Source of the DNA: Psychrobacter sp. JCM 18903
GTDB taxonomy: Bacteria; Pseudomonadota; Gammaproteobacteria; Pseudomonadales; Moraxellaceae
Length of the DNA stretch: 64,000 nt
NCBI RefSeq assembly: GCF_000586475.1
Contig: NZ_BAWJ01000004.1
Span: 124,001 to 188,000 of the forward strand
Direction: 5' to 3'
This document shows, piece by piece, positions 1 through 12,135 of this stretch (positions within the stretch are counted from its first letter, which is position 1; each line of letters opens with the position of its first letter). A model generated the notes under the pieces. That model did no database searches. It was not told where the DNA came from and was given only the letters and a program-made list of their open reading frames with translations. The position numbers and the translations under genes were made by a program.

Positions 1-6
1 GATCAC

Positions 7-477
7 GTGAATATCAATTCTACCCTCATCGGTCAAGCCATTGCTTTTGCAATCTTTGTGATGTTCTGCATGAAATTCGTGTGGCCACCACTTATTGGTG
101 CCATCAATGAGCGTCAGCGTAAAATTGCTGAAGGCCTGAATGCCGCAGAAAAAGCAAAAGCAGATCTGGCGACCGCTGAGCAAGACGTCCAGCAGGAGCT
201 TGATCTTGCAAAGACCAAAGCTGCTGCTTTAATCGAGCAAGCGAACAAGAGTGCCAACCAGCTTGTCGAAGATGCAAAAATGCAGGCCCAAGTGGAAGGC
301 GAGCGCATTCGTCAACAAGCGCAAGCGTCTATCGACCAAGAAATCAATCAAGCGCGTGAATCATTACGTGCCCAAGTTGCTGAACTGGCTGTACTTGGTG
401 CAGAAAAGATTTTGCAAGACAAAGTCGATGTGCAAAAACATGCCAGTATGTTAGACCAACTGGCGGCAAAGCTGTAA
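7..477 (+). CDS. atpF: F0F1 ATP synthase subunit b
   Basis: Encodes the peripheral-stalk b subunit of F0F1 ATP synthase, which anchors F1 to the membrane. The 156-residue product has one N-terminal membrane segment (about residues 5-27, rich in Ile/Phe/Val) followed by a long charged, Ala/Gln/Lys-rich helix typical of the b dimer stalk. This length is normal for the family. The start is a GTG six bases into the window, so any ribosome binding site and the upstream atpB/atpE genes are only partly visible or outside. It ends 13 bases before atpH in the usual atp order. Confidence 0.95.
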   Translation: MNINSTLIGQAIAFAIFVMFCMKFVWPPLIGAINERQRKIAEGLNAAEKAKADLATAEQDVQQELDLAKTKAAALIEQANKSANQLVEDAKMQAQVEGERIRQQAQASIDQEINQARESLRAQVAELAVLGAEKILQDKVDVQKHASMLDQLAAKL

Positions 478-490
478 CTGTGAGGATATA

Positions 491-1113
491 ATGGCTGACT
501 TATCAACCTTAGCACGACCCTACGCTAAAGCCGCGTTTGACTATGCCAACGAAAACGGGGCCGTAAACGAGTGGGAAAATTTCTTGTTTGTCGCCAGTGC
601 AATTGTCAATGACAAAGCGTTCCGTACATGGCTAGAAAATCCAGCCGTTACGGCTGAGCATAAGTCAGCTGCTTTGGTTGATCTTTATGACTCACAAGTG
701 GCTGGTGATAGCGACTCTGCTTTTAAACAGCTACTAGGCGAGAGCAAAGGCTCTCGTTATGGTAATAGTATTAGCTATCCTAAAGTGTCACCAGCGCTCA
801 ATAATTTTATTAAGCAGTTGGCGCAGCAAGAGCGTCTGGCGCTGCTTCCTGAAGTTTATGAGCATTATCGCCGCCACAAGGCAATAAGCTTAAAGCAGCT
901 TGATGCTTACGTGACCTCTGCCTATCCATTGACTGACGCTCAGCGTGAAATGCTTCAAACGCGCCTTGCTGCATCGTTAAATGCTAGTGTGGTGATTCAT
1001 GAGTCGGTCGATCCAAGTCTATTGCAGGCGCTACCATCAAAGTCGGTGACAAAATCATTGATGATTCGATGCGCGGCAAGTTACAACAGTTAAAAACACA
1101 GCTAACTGCCTAA
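491..1113 (+). CDS. atpH: F1 ATP synthase subunit delta (frameshifted near 3' end)
   Basis: Encodes the delta subunit that joins the b stalk to the F1 head. The uninterrupted frame from 491 ends at 1093 with a non-homologous tail. One base appears missing near 1024 (TTGCAGG where TTGGCAGG is expected). Restoring it gives the conserved C-terminus ([17 protein letters not shown]...) and a stop at 1111-1113, for 207 residues. That is about 30 longer than the usual 177-180. The extra residues lie around positions 75-100 (a Ser/Gly-rich loop after FKQLLGES), which I infer is lineage-specific. A GAGGATATA ribosome site precedes the ATG. The break is most likely a sequencing error, since the rest of the operon is intact. 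Confidence 0.9.
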
Positions 1114-1206
1114 TGCCATTTACCAGCGCAGTCATCTATGATTTGCGTGAAAGTAAGAGCATTTAAGTCAGTGGGCGGGTTATCATAAATTAAAGGAAAC
1201 AAGGCA

Positions 1207-2751
1207 ATGCAACAATTGAATCCAGCGGAAATCAGTAACCTGATTAAGCAGCGTATTCAAGACCTTGATGCGGGTGCAACTGCAAAGAATGAAGGCACGA
1301 TTGTCAAAGTATCTGACGGTATCGTGCAGATTCATGGTCTTGAAGATGCCATGTACGGCGAAATGATTGAGTTTGAAGGCGAAATCTATGGAATGGCGCT
1401 TAACTTAGAGCGTGATTCTGTCGGCGCGGTAGTACTTGGTGATTACCTAAAGCTGCAAGAAGGTCAAAAAGCCTATTGTACTGGTCGTATTCTTGAAGTA
1501 CCAGTAGGTCCTGAGCTGCTAGGCCGTGTTGTTGACGCCTTGGGAAATCCTATTGATGGCAAAGGTCCTATCGATGCCAAAATGACTGATAAAGTCGAAA
1601 AAATCGCCCCAGGCGTTATTGATCGTCAATCAGTAGATCAACCAGTAATGACGGGTTATAAAGCCGTTGATACTATGATTCCAATTGGTCGTGGTCAGCG
1701 TGAGCTTATCATTGGTGACCGTCAGACGGGTAAAACCGCGATGGCTATCGATGCGATCATCGCGCAGAAATCATCTGGTATCAAGTGTGTATACGTCGCA
1801 ATCGGTCAGAAACGTTCTACCATTGCAAACGTCGTACGCAAGCTTGAGCAAACTGGTGCATTAGCATATACCACGGTTGTGGTTGCATCAGCATCAGAGC
1901 CTGCCGCACTACAGTATATCGCACCGTATTCAGGTTGTACGATGGGCGAATACTTCCGTGACCGCGGTGAAGATGCACTGATTGTATTTGATGACTTATC
2001 AAAACAAGCCGTTGCTTATCGTCAAATTTCACTATTGCTACGTCGTCCGCCAGGTCGTGAAGCGTATCCTGGTGATGTATTCTATTTACATTCACGTTTA
2101 CTTGAGCGTGCATCACGCGTAAACGCGGCGTACGTAGAAAAGTTCACTAATGGTGAAGTAGTTGGTAAAACCGGTTCTTTAACCGCACTGCCAATTATTG
2201 AAACCCAAGCTGGTGACGTATCTGCATTCGTACCGACTAACGTGATTTCAATCACCGATGGTCAGATTTTCTTAGAATCAAGCCTATTCAACTCAGGTAT
2301 CCGTCCAGCAGTTAACGCTGGTATCTCGGTATCTCGTGTGGGCGGGGCAGCTCAGACTAAGATCATCAAGAAGCTATCTGGTGGTATCCGTACTGCACTA
2401 GCTCAGTATCGTGAATTGGCCGCCTTTGCTCAGTTTGCCTCAGATCTTGATGACGCGACTCGCGAACAGCTTGATCATGGTGAGCGTGTGACTGAATTGA
2501 TGAAGCAGAAGCAGTATCAGCCAATGTCAATCTCTGAGCAAGCTGCAGTTATCTATGCATCGAATGAAGGCTTTTTAGCGGACGTTCCTGTCGAAAAAAT
2601 CGGTTCTTTTGAAGAAGCTTACTTACGCTATATGCATGATGAGCAAACTGAATTGATGCGTGAGATTGATGATACTGCGAATTATAATGATGATATCGCA
2701 GGTCGTTTGAAGTCATCTTTAGAGACCTTTAAACAAAATCACAGTTATTAA
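1207..2751 (+). CDS. atpA: F1 ATP synthase subunit alpha
   Basis: Encodes the non-catalytic nucleotide-binding alpha subunit of F1. The 514-residue product has the normal length. The P-loop GDRQTGKT is at about residues 170-177, and the family segment [16 protein letters not shown] is present. The start ATG follows TAAAGGAAACAAGGC. The gene is intact. It is followed by an unusually long 226-bp gap before atpG that holds two strong hairpins, which could alter subunit stoichiometry through mRNA processing or stability; that role is inferred. Confidence 0.98.
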   Translation: MQQLNPAEISNLIKQRIQDLDAGATAKNEGTIVKVSDGIVQIHGLEDAMYGEMIEFEGEIYGMALNLERDSVGAVVLGDYLKLQEGQKAYCTGRILEVPVGPELLGRVVDALGNPIDGKGPIDAKMTDKVEKIAPGVIDRQSVDQPVMTGYKAVDTMIPIGRGQRELIIGDRQTGKTAMAIDAIIAQKSSGIKCVYVAIGQKRSTIANVVRKLEQTGALAYTTVVVASASEPAALQYIAPYSGCTMGEYFRDRGEDALIVFDDLSKQAVAYRQISLLLRRPPGREAYPGDVFYLHSRLLERASRVNAAYVEKFTNGEVVGKTGSLTALPIIETQAGDVSAFVPTNVISITDGQIFLESSLFNSGIRPAVNAGISVSRVGGAAQTKIIKKLSGGIRTALAQYRELAAFAQFASDLDDATREQLDHGERVTELMKQKQYQPMSISEQAAVIYASNEGFLADVPVEKIGSFEEAYLRYMHDEQTELMREIDDTANYNDDIAGRLKSSLETFKQNHSY

Positions 2752-2800
2752 TTTAACGGGTTAAGCCGAATTGGTTATGGCTGTCTTTGATGGCTAATAA

Positions 2801-2846
2801 AGTGGCGCATTGTCTTGTATTTTTTTATTAAGACAGTAGCGCCACT
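2801..2846. repeat. Inverted repeat 1 in atpA-atpG spacer
   Basis: The arms are AGTGGCGC-ATT-GTCT (2801-2815) and AGACAGTAGCGCCACT (2831-2846). They pair over 12 bases with a small internal loop, around a T-rich apical loop. The loop carries a T run, but no T run follows the stem, so it is not a standard intrinsic terminator. It could be an RNA processing or stabilising structure inside the atp transcript. Confidence 0.6.
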
Positions 2847-2887
2847 GTTCTAACCATTGACGGTATTAGATCGCGTCATGCACAAAA

Positions 2888-2922
2888 TATATAACATTAA
2901 TCTGTTAGATTGATGTTATATA
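2888..2922. repeat. Inverted repeat 2 in atpA-atpG spacer, 16-bp hairpin
   Basis: The left arm TATATAACATTAATCT (2888-2903) pairs with AGATTGATGTTATATA (2907-2922). All positions pair except one, which can form a wobble on one strand, and the loop is three bases. It sits 55 bases before atpG within the atp gene cluster. The structure is directly visible; its function is not known. Confidence 0.65.
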
Positions 2923-2977
2923 CTAAATAATTGTCGCATGCGCCAATGCTTTTTAACCCTCTTATATTGGAATCATT

Positions 2978-5343
<2,366 letters not shown>

Positions 5344-5447
5344 GTTGTGTTAGCATTTGCTAAAGGGCAGATAGACCATAAAAAGTCTATTTGCCAGTTA
5401 GTAACGCCTCGCAGTTTTGATTGTGTTTTGATCGTAAGGAGTTAAGT

Positions 5448-5864
5448 ATGGCAACGTTACAATGTCGCGTCGTAAGTGCTCGTGAAGAGTTGTATTCAGG
5501 CGAAATTAGCATGTTAATAGCTACTGGTACCGAAGGCGAGATTGGTGTATTGCCAGGTCACACACCGCTTATTACTTTGTTAAAACCGGGTGCGATGCGA
5601 GTGCAAACACCAAACGGTGAAGAAGAAGTGATTTATGTATCAGGCGGTGTTTTAGAAGTACAGCCGAAGATGGTTACCGTATTGGCTGATACAGCGATGC
5701 GTGCACATAACCTTGATGAAAGCAAAATTGTCGAAGCACGTAAAAAGGCTGAGCAGATGCTGGTTAATCAATCGGATACTGTACAAACTAATGCAGCTTT
5801 AGCATCATTAGCAGAGTCTGTGGCACAGCTACAGACTATCCGTAAGTACAAAAACCGCGCTTAA
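5448..5864 (+). CDS. atpC: F1 ATP synthase subunit epsilon
   Basis: Encodes the epsilon subunit, which couples rotation to F0 and can inhibit ATPase activity. The product is 138 residues from the ATG at 5448, which has a well-placed GTAAGGAG site. A longer frame from 5421 would swallow that site, so I reject it. The N-terminal beta-sandwich (GEIGVLPGHTPLIT) and the shorter helical tail (RKKAEQMLVN) match the family. It is the last gene of the cluster, followed by an intrinsic terminator. Confidence 0.96.
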   Translation: MATLQCRVVSAREELYSGEISMLIATGTEGEIGVLPGHTPLITLLKPGAMRVQTPNGEEEVIYVSGGVLEVQPKMVTVLADTAMRAHNLDESKIVEARKKAEQMLVNQSDTVQTNAALASLAESVAQLQTIRKYKNRA

Positions 5865-5911
5865 TTTTTTGTGGAAAATTTTAGAGTTTCTTTTTGACTC
5901 TTACCACAGAT

Positions 5912-5941
5912 AAAAAACAGTCCATCATGGGCTGTTTTTTT
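5912..5941 (+). terminator. Intrinsic terminator after atpC
   Basis: AAAAAACAGTCC and GGGCTGTTTTTTT pair around a short ATCAT loop and end in a T run, about 48 bases after the atpC stop codon. Confidence 0.85.
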
Positions 5942-6532
5942 ATGTTTATTATTTAATATTCTATACTTGTTGATCGAGGATAAATACACGATTTATGATG
6001 CAATTTCGATCTCGACAGCCAGTTTTTTAAATATGAGTGTTAACTAACTATGCATACATGAACTATGCATTTACTAAACATGTATCTACTAATTATGTAT
6101 CGAAGGATAATAGGCAGTACTGGGATAATAGATGAAAAAGTCACTGGCAGCAAAGGTGATATGTCGCTATATTAGACGTAACAGGAATACAAGTATCGGT
6201 ATCAATCAAGTATCCTATCGCTGTGCGCTGCATTAAGATTGGCTACTTATAGAAATTCAGGTGAGGAAAGGGTCGTAAAAAAACATTTCACTTGCTATTA
6301 TTTGTATAAAGCTCATAATTTTTGGACGTAAACTAAAGTTTTAATGGGTGTAGTTTATAGGTTTTGTTAACGACTATAAGCTATAGTATAGGAAGCTGTA
6401 TGTTTAATAGTATACTGTGCTACCAAGTTTGTAACAGCTATACCAACATCAATTGTGCCACTTAATGGTGCTATTAATTTTACCGCTCTTACTTTTACTG
6501 CTTTTAAATGAGATGTATTAGAGGATATAACA
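5942..6532. other. Spacer between atpC and bfmR
   Basis: This AT-rich non-coding stretch of about 590 bases holds no convincing gene. Its main feature is a four-unit 15-nt imperfect tandem array at 6046-6105, listed separately. The bfmR promoter presumably lies in the later half, where several weak TATA-like hexamers occur, but I cannot pick one with confidence. Confidence 0.7.
6046..6105. repeat. Four 15-nt imperfect tandem repeats upstream of bfmR
   Basis: Successive 15-base units are AACTATGCATACATG, AACTATGCATTTACT, AAACATGTATCTACT and AATTATGTATCGAAG. The first ten bases are best conserved, with core AAYTATGYAT. The period is exact. The array lies about 430 bases before the bfmR start codon. 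It could bind a regulator or be a local duplication remnant. Confidence 0.7.
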
Positions 6533-7249
6533 ATGACAACGAATGAAGAAGACAACACCCCCCGAATTTTGATTGTTGAGGATGATGAGCGTCTGGCCAT
6601 GTTGACTCAAGATTACTTGGTCAAAAATGGTTTAGAAGTCGCTATCGAAACCGATGGTAATCGTGCTATTCGTCGCATCGTCAGTGAACAACCAGATTTG
6701 GTCGTACTTGATGTCATGCTTCCTGGTAGCGATGGACTGACGGTATGTCGTGAAGTACGCCCGCATTATCAGAATCCTATTTTGATGCTGACTGCGCGTA
6801 CTGAAGATATGGATCAGGTACTGGGTCTTGAGATGGGTGCTGATGATTATGTCGCTAAACCTGCTCAGCCACGTGTCTTGTTAGCACGTATTCGTGCGTT
6901 ATTACGTCGCTCAGAAAATGCCCCATCAGAAGATGTACCACAGCGCCTAGAATTTGGTGAACTGGTCATTGACAATGGCGGTCGTTCTGTGAATTTAGGT
7001 GATGAGTTGGTTGATTTCACCAGTGCTGAATATGACTTATTATGGTTGCTTGCTTCTAATGCGGGTCGAATTCTTTCGCGTGAAGATATCTTTGAGCGTC
7101 TACGTGGTATTGAATATGACGGTCAAGATCGCTCAATTGACGTTCGTATCTCACGCATTCGTCCAAAAATCGGTGATGATCCAGAAAATCCAAAACGTAT
7201 CAAAACCGTTCGTAGTAAAGGGTATTTATTCGTTAAAGAAGGCAACTAA
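6533..7249 (+). CDS. bfmR: OmpR-family response regulator, BfmR/RstA type
   Basis: A transcriptional regulator phosphorylated by the adjacent sensor kinase. The 238 residues comprise a receiver domain (acidic pair D17/D18, phosphoacceptor D60 in LVVLDVMLPG, T87, K109) and a winged-helix DNA-binding domain ending in RTVRSKGYLF-type residues. The protein resembles Acinetobacter BfmR, a regulator of envelope and biofilm genes, very closely as I recall it. The gene symbol follows that family, while RstA is an alternative name. The start ATG has a GAGGATATAAC site. It is separated from bfmS by a terminator and a spacer of about 300 bases. Confidence 0.9.
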   Translation: MTTNEEDNTPRILIVEDDERLAMLTQDYLVKNGLEVAIETDGNRAIRRIVSEQPDLVVLDVMLPGSDGLTVCREVRPHYQNPILMLTARTEDMDQVLGLEMGADDYVAKPAQPRVLLARIRALLRRSENAPSEDVPQRLEFGELVIDNGGRSVNLGDELVDFTSAEYDLLWLLASNAGRILSREDIFERLRGIEYDGQDRSIDVRISRIRPKIGDDPENPKRIKTVRSKGYLFVKEGN

Positions 7250-7297
7250 GTCAATTTTGCTCCGGCAACGGCTCATTGCTCATTAGCGTGACCAAAG

Positions 7298-7323
7298 AAA
7301 CCAGCAACTAGGCTGGTTTTTTT
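7298..7323 (+). terminator. Intrinsic terminator after bfmR
   Basis: AAACCAGC and GCTGGTTT pair around a short AACTAG loop, followed by a T run. This suggests bfmR and bfmS are not simply one transcript, or that read-through sets the kinase level. Confidence 0.8.
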
Positions 7324-7563
7324 GTGGCTAAATTTTAATTTTTGAACTTAAATACAGCGTTATGTGGTTTAATTAAGCAATTATTATGGGTGCTGCCTAA
7401 ATATACATGAGGTAAATGGATTTTAGGTGATGCTCAGTTATAAATTAAAATACAGCAGCCAGAATGGTTTTTTATTCAACAGTGTTTGATATCATTTATC
7501 ACGCAGCGCTTGTTTGCTGAATGATGTCGGCAGTTTTTATTCATTAAGTTGGTTACGGCACGT

Positions 7564-9251
7564 ATGTCATTAGTCTCTTCTTTAAAACACAGTATCTTTG
7601 TTCGTATTTATGCTGGGCTACTCATAGTCTGTTTGTGTGTGGCATTGTTTGCTCAACTGTTGATGGATACCATCAACAAAGAGCGCGTCCAATCCTACCG
7701 TGAAAACATGGCAACAGGGGCTTTTCATCTGGTGAGTGAAGGTATCGCTCATCAGGAAAGTGAAGAGCAGCGTGAATATTGGTTGTCTGATGCCAGTAGT
7801 TTATTTGGCTCAGAATTCAAAGTTTTGCCTATTGATGAAGTGGACTTTAATGCCAGTGAACTGCGGCGTTTTGAAAATGGCAATACGGTCGTTCGTTATA
7901 CCGAGCAACCTGTCTATGCCGATGTGTATTATCGTCTACCGGACAATCAAAGCGTTTTGACCGCTAGAATATCGCAAGTGACTGAGCAGCAAGTACGGGC
8001 AATCGCTGTGTTTTTATTAGATGATTTGTCTTACTATGTGACGTTATCTGACAAGCGTGCCCGTTTGGCTGAACTGGAAAAAAAGTTTTCCTTTCCTTTA
8101 GAGTTTAAAGCCGTCAATACACTGGATTTGGATACCGATCAGCTTGCACGATTACGCCGAGATGAAGTGGTTATTTCCTTACAAGATACCAATAGCAGTA
8201 AAAGTAATTCGGCTATTAGAGTAGTGGTACCTTCTGAAATCAATGACATGGCGATATTGATTGGTCCGGTGCCATTATTCAATTGGTTCCCACTTAATCT
8301 GATTATTAGTATGATTCTTATCAGCATGTTTTTAATCAGCTTAGGCGTGTATGCGTTGATTTTTCCACTTGAGCGTAAATTGCAGTTGATTCAGGTTGGC
8401 GTCAATGAGGTGAGTAAAGGTAATCTTGAAAGTCAAGTTCAAGTCATTGGGCAGGATGAAATTGCCCGTTTAGCCGCGACTTTTAATGCCATGACCTCGC
8501 ATATCAAGCGCCTTATTGAGTCGCAGCGAGAATTAACGCGAGCGGTATCACATGAGCTGCGTACACCGGTGCTCGTATTCGTTTTGCCGTTGATATGTTG
8601 GCTGATACGGATGACGAAGACTCACGTTTTATGCAGCGTGATTTTATTGATGAAGATATCGAAGCGCTTAATGGCTTGATTGATGAGATTTTGACTTACG
8701 CCAAGCTCGAAGAAGGCTCACCAAAGCTGGATTTAGAACCAGTCAATCTTAGAGAGTTATTGGAGCAGATTGAGCGTGAAACCAATGCCTTGGGTAAGCC
8801 TATCAAAATAGTGACCAAGCTGCCGAATGCTAAAGTAACCGCTGTCGCAGATAGGCGTTATTTACACCGTGTGATTCAAAATCTGGCGGGCAATGCCTTA
8901 CGTTATGCAGAAACCACGATTATCATTAGTGCTGGCGTCAGAAAGGGCAATGCTTTTGTTAGTGTTGAGGATGATGGTCATGGTATTCCAGAAGCAGATC
9001 GCGAAAAGGTCTTTATTCCATTTTCACGTTTAGATGACAGTCGCACACGCGCCTCAGGCGGCTATGGTTTAGGCTTGTCTATTGTATCGCGCATTGCCTT
9101 TTGGTTTAATGGTAGTATGAAAGTCGATGAGAGCCGAGAGCTTGGCGGTGCACGATTTGTCATGACGTGGCCTATCAAGCCACTGACACAAATTTTGGCT
9201 GCTGATGAACTGACGCAAGAAAAAAGCGAGCGTGGTTTTGAAGATAAATAA
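7564..9251 (+). CDS. bfmS: Sensor histidine kinase, BfmS/RstB type (frameshifted)
   Basis: Membrane sensor kinase predicted to act on the preceding BfmR-like regulator. From the ATG at 7564 the restored product is 562 residues. It has a first membrane segment at about residues 12-35, a periplasmic sensor region, a second membrane segment near residue 245, a HAMP domain, the H-box SHELRTPV with His near residue 330, and the ATPase boxes NLAGNALRYA, DDGHGIP and GGYGLGL. One G is missing near 8571 (GTGCTCG for GTGGCTCG) immediately after the H-box. Uncorrected, the frame splits into 7549-8679 and 8595-9251. A TTG at 7549 is an alternative start. Confidence 0.88.
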
Positions 9252-9453
9252 TGCCACTGCACAGGATTGTCGTTATTTTTTAGTATAAAAATAGCGGCAT
9301 CAATTAAGCAGTGTGTGACAAATAAACTTGCTCAATTTCTAAGCAGTGTTCTCAATCTCATCTTTAGAATGAATACACACCTTAGATAGAATTGTCGGTT
9401 AATTTTTATTATTAACGGTTTAAAGATAGCTTTAAATCAGAGGAGGGCAAAGG

Positions 9454-9633
9454 ATGCCATATTTATTTGGTGGTTTGGTGGTACTAAATGCAATAACGTT
9501 GGGCTACTATTTATTCTTGCAGCAGCCATCGACGACGCAAACGTTAACGGCAGCACAAGAAAGTATTACGCAGCCATTAGCGTTTACGAATAGCGCCAAA
9601 TATATTCCACCTATTATTGGAAACAAAGACTAG
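9454..9633 (+). CDS. Small single-span membrane protein
   Basis: A 59-codon reading frame starting MPYLFGGLVV. It is preceded by a very strong AGAGGAGGGCAAAGG ribosome site. Residues 3-22 form one hydrophobic segment, followed by a Gln/Thr/Ala-rich tail ending NSAKYIPPIIGNKD. It lies 200 bases after bfmS on the same strand. I do not recognise a named family. The ribosome site and the membrane segment make it a likely real gene, perhaps part of the BfmRS envelope regulon. Confidence 0.6.
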   Translation: MPYLFGGLVVLNAITLGYYLFLQQPSTTQTLTAAQESITQPLAFTNSAKYIPPIIGNKD

Positions 9634-9709
9634 GTGTTATACAACTAAATAGTCGCAGCGAATTGTTTTGAGCATTTATTAGTTTTAGTGATGAACAATT
9701 CAACTGCTA

Positions 9710-11187
9710 TCAGTCTTCTTTGTTCCAAATCTTATCATTAAAGACAGGCATTTTTTCTGTATCGTTTGCCATGGTTGTATCTCCAGCAACCTTGGAAAGC
9801 AGAGGAATACGCACACAAACTTGCAAACCTCCGTCGGGATGGTTAATGGCTTCTACCGTCCATGATGCAATCTGGCAATACGATCGACAATCGCTAGACC
9901 TAAACCACTGCCTTGTGTGGTACGTGCTGTCTCTCCGCGTTCAAAAGGCTGCATAATACGTTCTAACTGATCTTCTGCAACACCATCACCACAGTCACGC
10001 ACACATATCAGCAATTGTTCTTGCGCCTCTCTATTGACGACATTTTCACTGACGACATCGCTATCTTCCTCTTCAATGGTTTCTATAAAAGTTGGCACAA
10101 CAGTCGCTGACAGGTAAATGGGCGGTTTGCCATAACGCTTGGCATTATTGACCAGGTTGATCACAAGGCGTTTGATAGACATGGGGCGCACAGGAACCAT
10201 TTTGTGACACTCTGATTGATAGATGAACTCCATTGGTGCAAATTGCACCATAATCTCATTAAAGATGGTATCCAAATTGGTTAGGCTGACTGGCTCATCG
10301 GAGCCATCTTTCATAAACGAGATAAACTGCTCTAAAATGGCATCCATGTCTTCAATATCATAAATCAATCCCTCTCGGAAAAAGTCATCAGGTAGCATCT
10401 CAGCAGTCAAACGCATACGAGTTAAGGGCGTTCGCAGATCATGCGAGATACCAGCGAGCATAATCGTACGCTCTTTTTGTGCTTGATTTAACGTCGTGAA
10501 TAGACGATTGAATGCCATGTTGACCTGACGTATCTCCGTAGGCCCTTTTTGTGTTGGCAACGTAGTGGCATGACCGAGGCGAATATAGTTGGTCGCAGCA
10601 CGCTGTAAATATCGTAGCGGACGATTTAATTGCCGCGCCAGTAGAATAATGGTCAGCAGCGATAAAATAGGCAATCCAATAAGAAACAGCACCAACAGTG
10701 CTGGACTATATTGCGAGTAATAAACCACGGGTTCACGAATCCAAAAGCTGTCATCACGGCTGTCTTGCACCCAAAGCTGCGGTGTCGGTTTGAATTTAAA
10801 ATAAACCTCGACAGGTCGACCCAATTGCGCACCGATTTCGCGTTGTAAGACATCAGTGAACACGCCGACAAATGCCTTATCAGACACTGCTGGAAAGTCA
10901 TTAGGGTTATTCACTACCACGACATGCGAGTGTTGATAAATCCATTGGCGTACTTCAGGACGATTTTTCCAGTCTTTGTTGACACTATTCATCAACTGCA
11001 GCTCGCTCGTCAAGTAACGCGCATGGTTTTTAAGCTCGGGTAAATATAGACTGCGCCAAAAAAACAGAATCGACAAGCTGACACTGATCAGAACAATGAA
11101 AGAGACCATCAAGGTTGTCAGCCAAGTGTTGGAGTAAGAGCGCGTAAACCGCCCTTTGCGACGTGGTTGCGATTTTGGTGTGGTCAT
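9710..11187 (-). CDS. envZ: EnvZ-like sensor histidine kinase (frameshifted near 3' end)
   Basis: An inner-membrane sensor kinase of the EnvZ type. From the ATG at 11187 the restored product is 492 residues: a basic N-terminus, membrane segment at about 25-45, periplasmic domain, second membrane segment near 170-190, HAMP, H-box GISHDLRTPLTRMR with His near 249, N-box LVINLVNNAKRYG, and the G-boxes CGDGV and GSGLGLAI. One base is missing near 9857-9862. Without repair the frame stops early at 9853; with it, the product continues to 9710 and ends in DKIWNKED. The usual partner ompR is not adjacent here. Confidence 0.85.
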
Positions 11188-11429
11188 ATGGATCCAACAT
11201 ATTAAAAGATGCTTTATTGAGTTTAGTGTAAAAATGGTGCTTTTTATGTCGTTCAAGAATAACGTGCGATATTTATGAATAGCATAATGGTTGCGATTCT
11301 TGAGAAATTGAGCAATTCGTTAGGCGATAGCATCATTCACTCGCTGACTATGTCATAGAGTAGCATAATCAATGAATGGCACGGATAGCTTTAAAACAGT
11401 AGGCAACAATTGAATACTCAAATTTGGAC

Positions 11430-11489
11430 TAATATAGTACTGAGTAATATAGCACCGAATAACACAGCGCTGAATAATACAGCAACGAG
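11430..11489. repeat. Four 15-nt imperfect tandem repeats upstream of rpsP
   Basis: Units in order are TAATATAGTACTGAG, TAATATAGCACCGAA, TAACACAGCGCTGAA and TAATACAGCAACGAG. The shared pattern is TAAYAYAGYRCYGAR. The period is an exact 15 bases over four copies. It differs in sequence from the array at 6046-6105 but has the same unit length and copy number. Confidence 0.7.
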
Positions 11490-11612
11490 CCACTTGGACA
11501 TGATGTAGAGGCAGTATATTCAGTTAAAAATTAGTGGTGATGATCAATTGTATTTTACATCGACGGGCATTTAAGCTATTGTTAATAAATAATTAAATAA
11601 GCGCAGTTTATG

Positions 11613-11641
11613 TTTTCAATAAATCAAGACTGTGATATAAT
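11613..11641 (+). promoter_or_regulatory. Promoter of the rpsP operon
   Basis: An extended -10 box TGA-TATAAT (TATAAT at 11636-11641) lies 17 bases after a weak -35 box TTTTCA (11613-11618). This is about 40 bases before the rpsP start codon, suitable for a strongly expressed ribosomal operon. Confidence 0.6.
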
Positions 11642-11680
11642 TATGCCCTTTTTGGTATACCTGCGAAAGAGAGAATTCAC

Positions 11681-11950
11681 ATGGTTGTTATTCGTTTAGC
11701 ACGGGGCGGTGCCAAGAAACGCCCATTTTATCAAGTAGTTGTTGCTGATCAACGCCGCGCGCGTGACGGTCGCTACATTGAAAACATCGGCTTTTTTAAC
11801 CCACTCGCTAAAGAGTCTGAAGAAGCAGTACGCCTAAATATGGAAGCGTACAATGCGTGGATCGCAAAAGGTGCACAACCTTCAGATCGCGTTGCTTCAT
11901 TGGTAAAAGCTTTCAACAAGTCTGTCGCGCAAACTGAAGCAACTGCTTAA
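11681..11950 (+). CDS. rpsP: 30S ribosomal protein S16
   Basis: Encodes small-subunit protein S16. The 89-residue product starts [19 protein letters not shown], the conserved S16 signature, and contains the [14 protein letters not shown] segment. A GAAAGAGAG ribosome site precedes it. It is first in the classic rpsP-rimM-trmD-rplS operon. Confidence 0.97.
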   Translation: MVVIRLARGGAKKRPFYQVVVADQRRARDGRYIENIGFFNPLAKESEEAVRLNMEAYNAWIAKGAQPSDRVASLVKAFNKSVAQTEATA

Positions 11951-12135
11951 GTTTTGTGGTCACTGAGACGCTGATAGCTCGTCTATAAGCAGTCTCGATA
12001 GACTTTAGTAAAAAACATAGCGTAACTGGTCTAACTAGGTACGCCATTAACTTTTTATCGCTTTTAACTGCGTTTATCGTTTTTAATTGCTTTTTATTTA
12101 TCTTCGCTGTGTTCATCATTGTTAGGTTAGCCGTT

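Larger units (their letters stand above)
11188..11680. other. Divergent spacer between envZ and rpsP
   Basis: This non-coding stretch holds no ompR or other regulator gene on either strand. It contains a four-unit 15-nt tandem array at 11430-11489 and the rpsP promoter at its right end, both listed separately. Confidence 0.75.
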
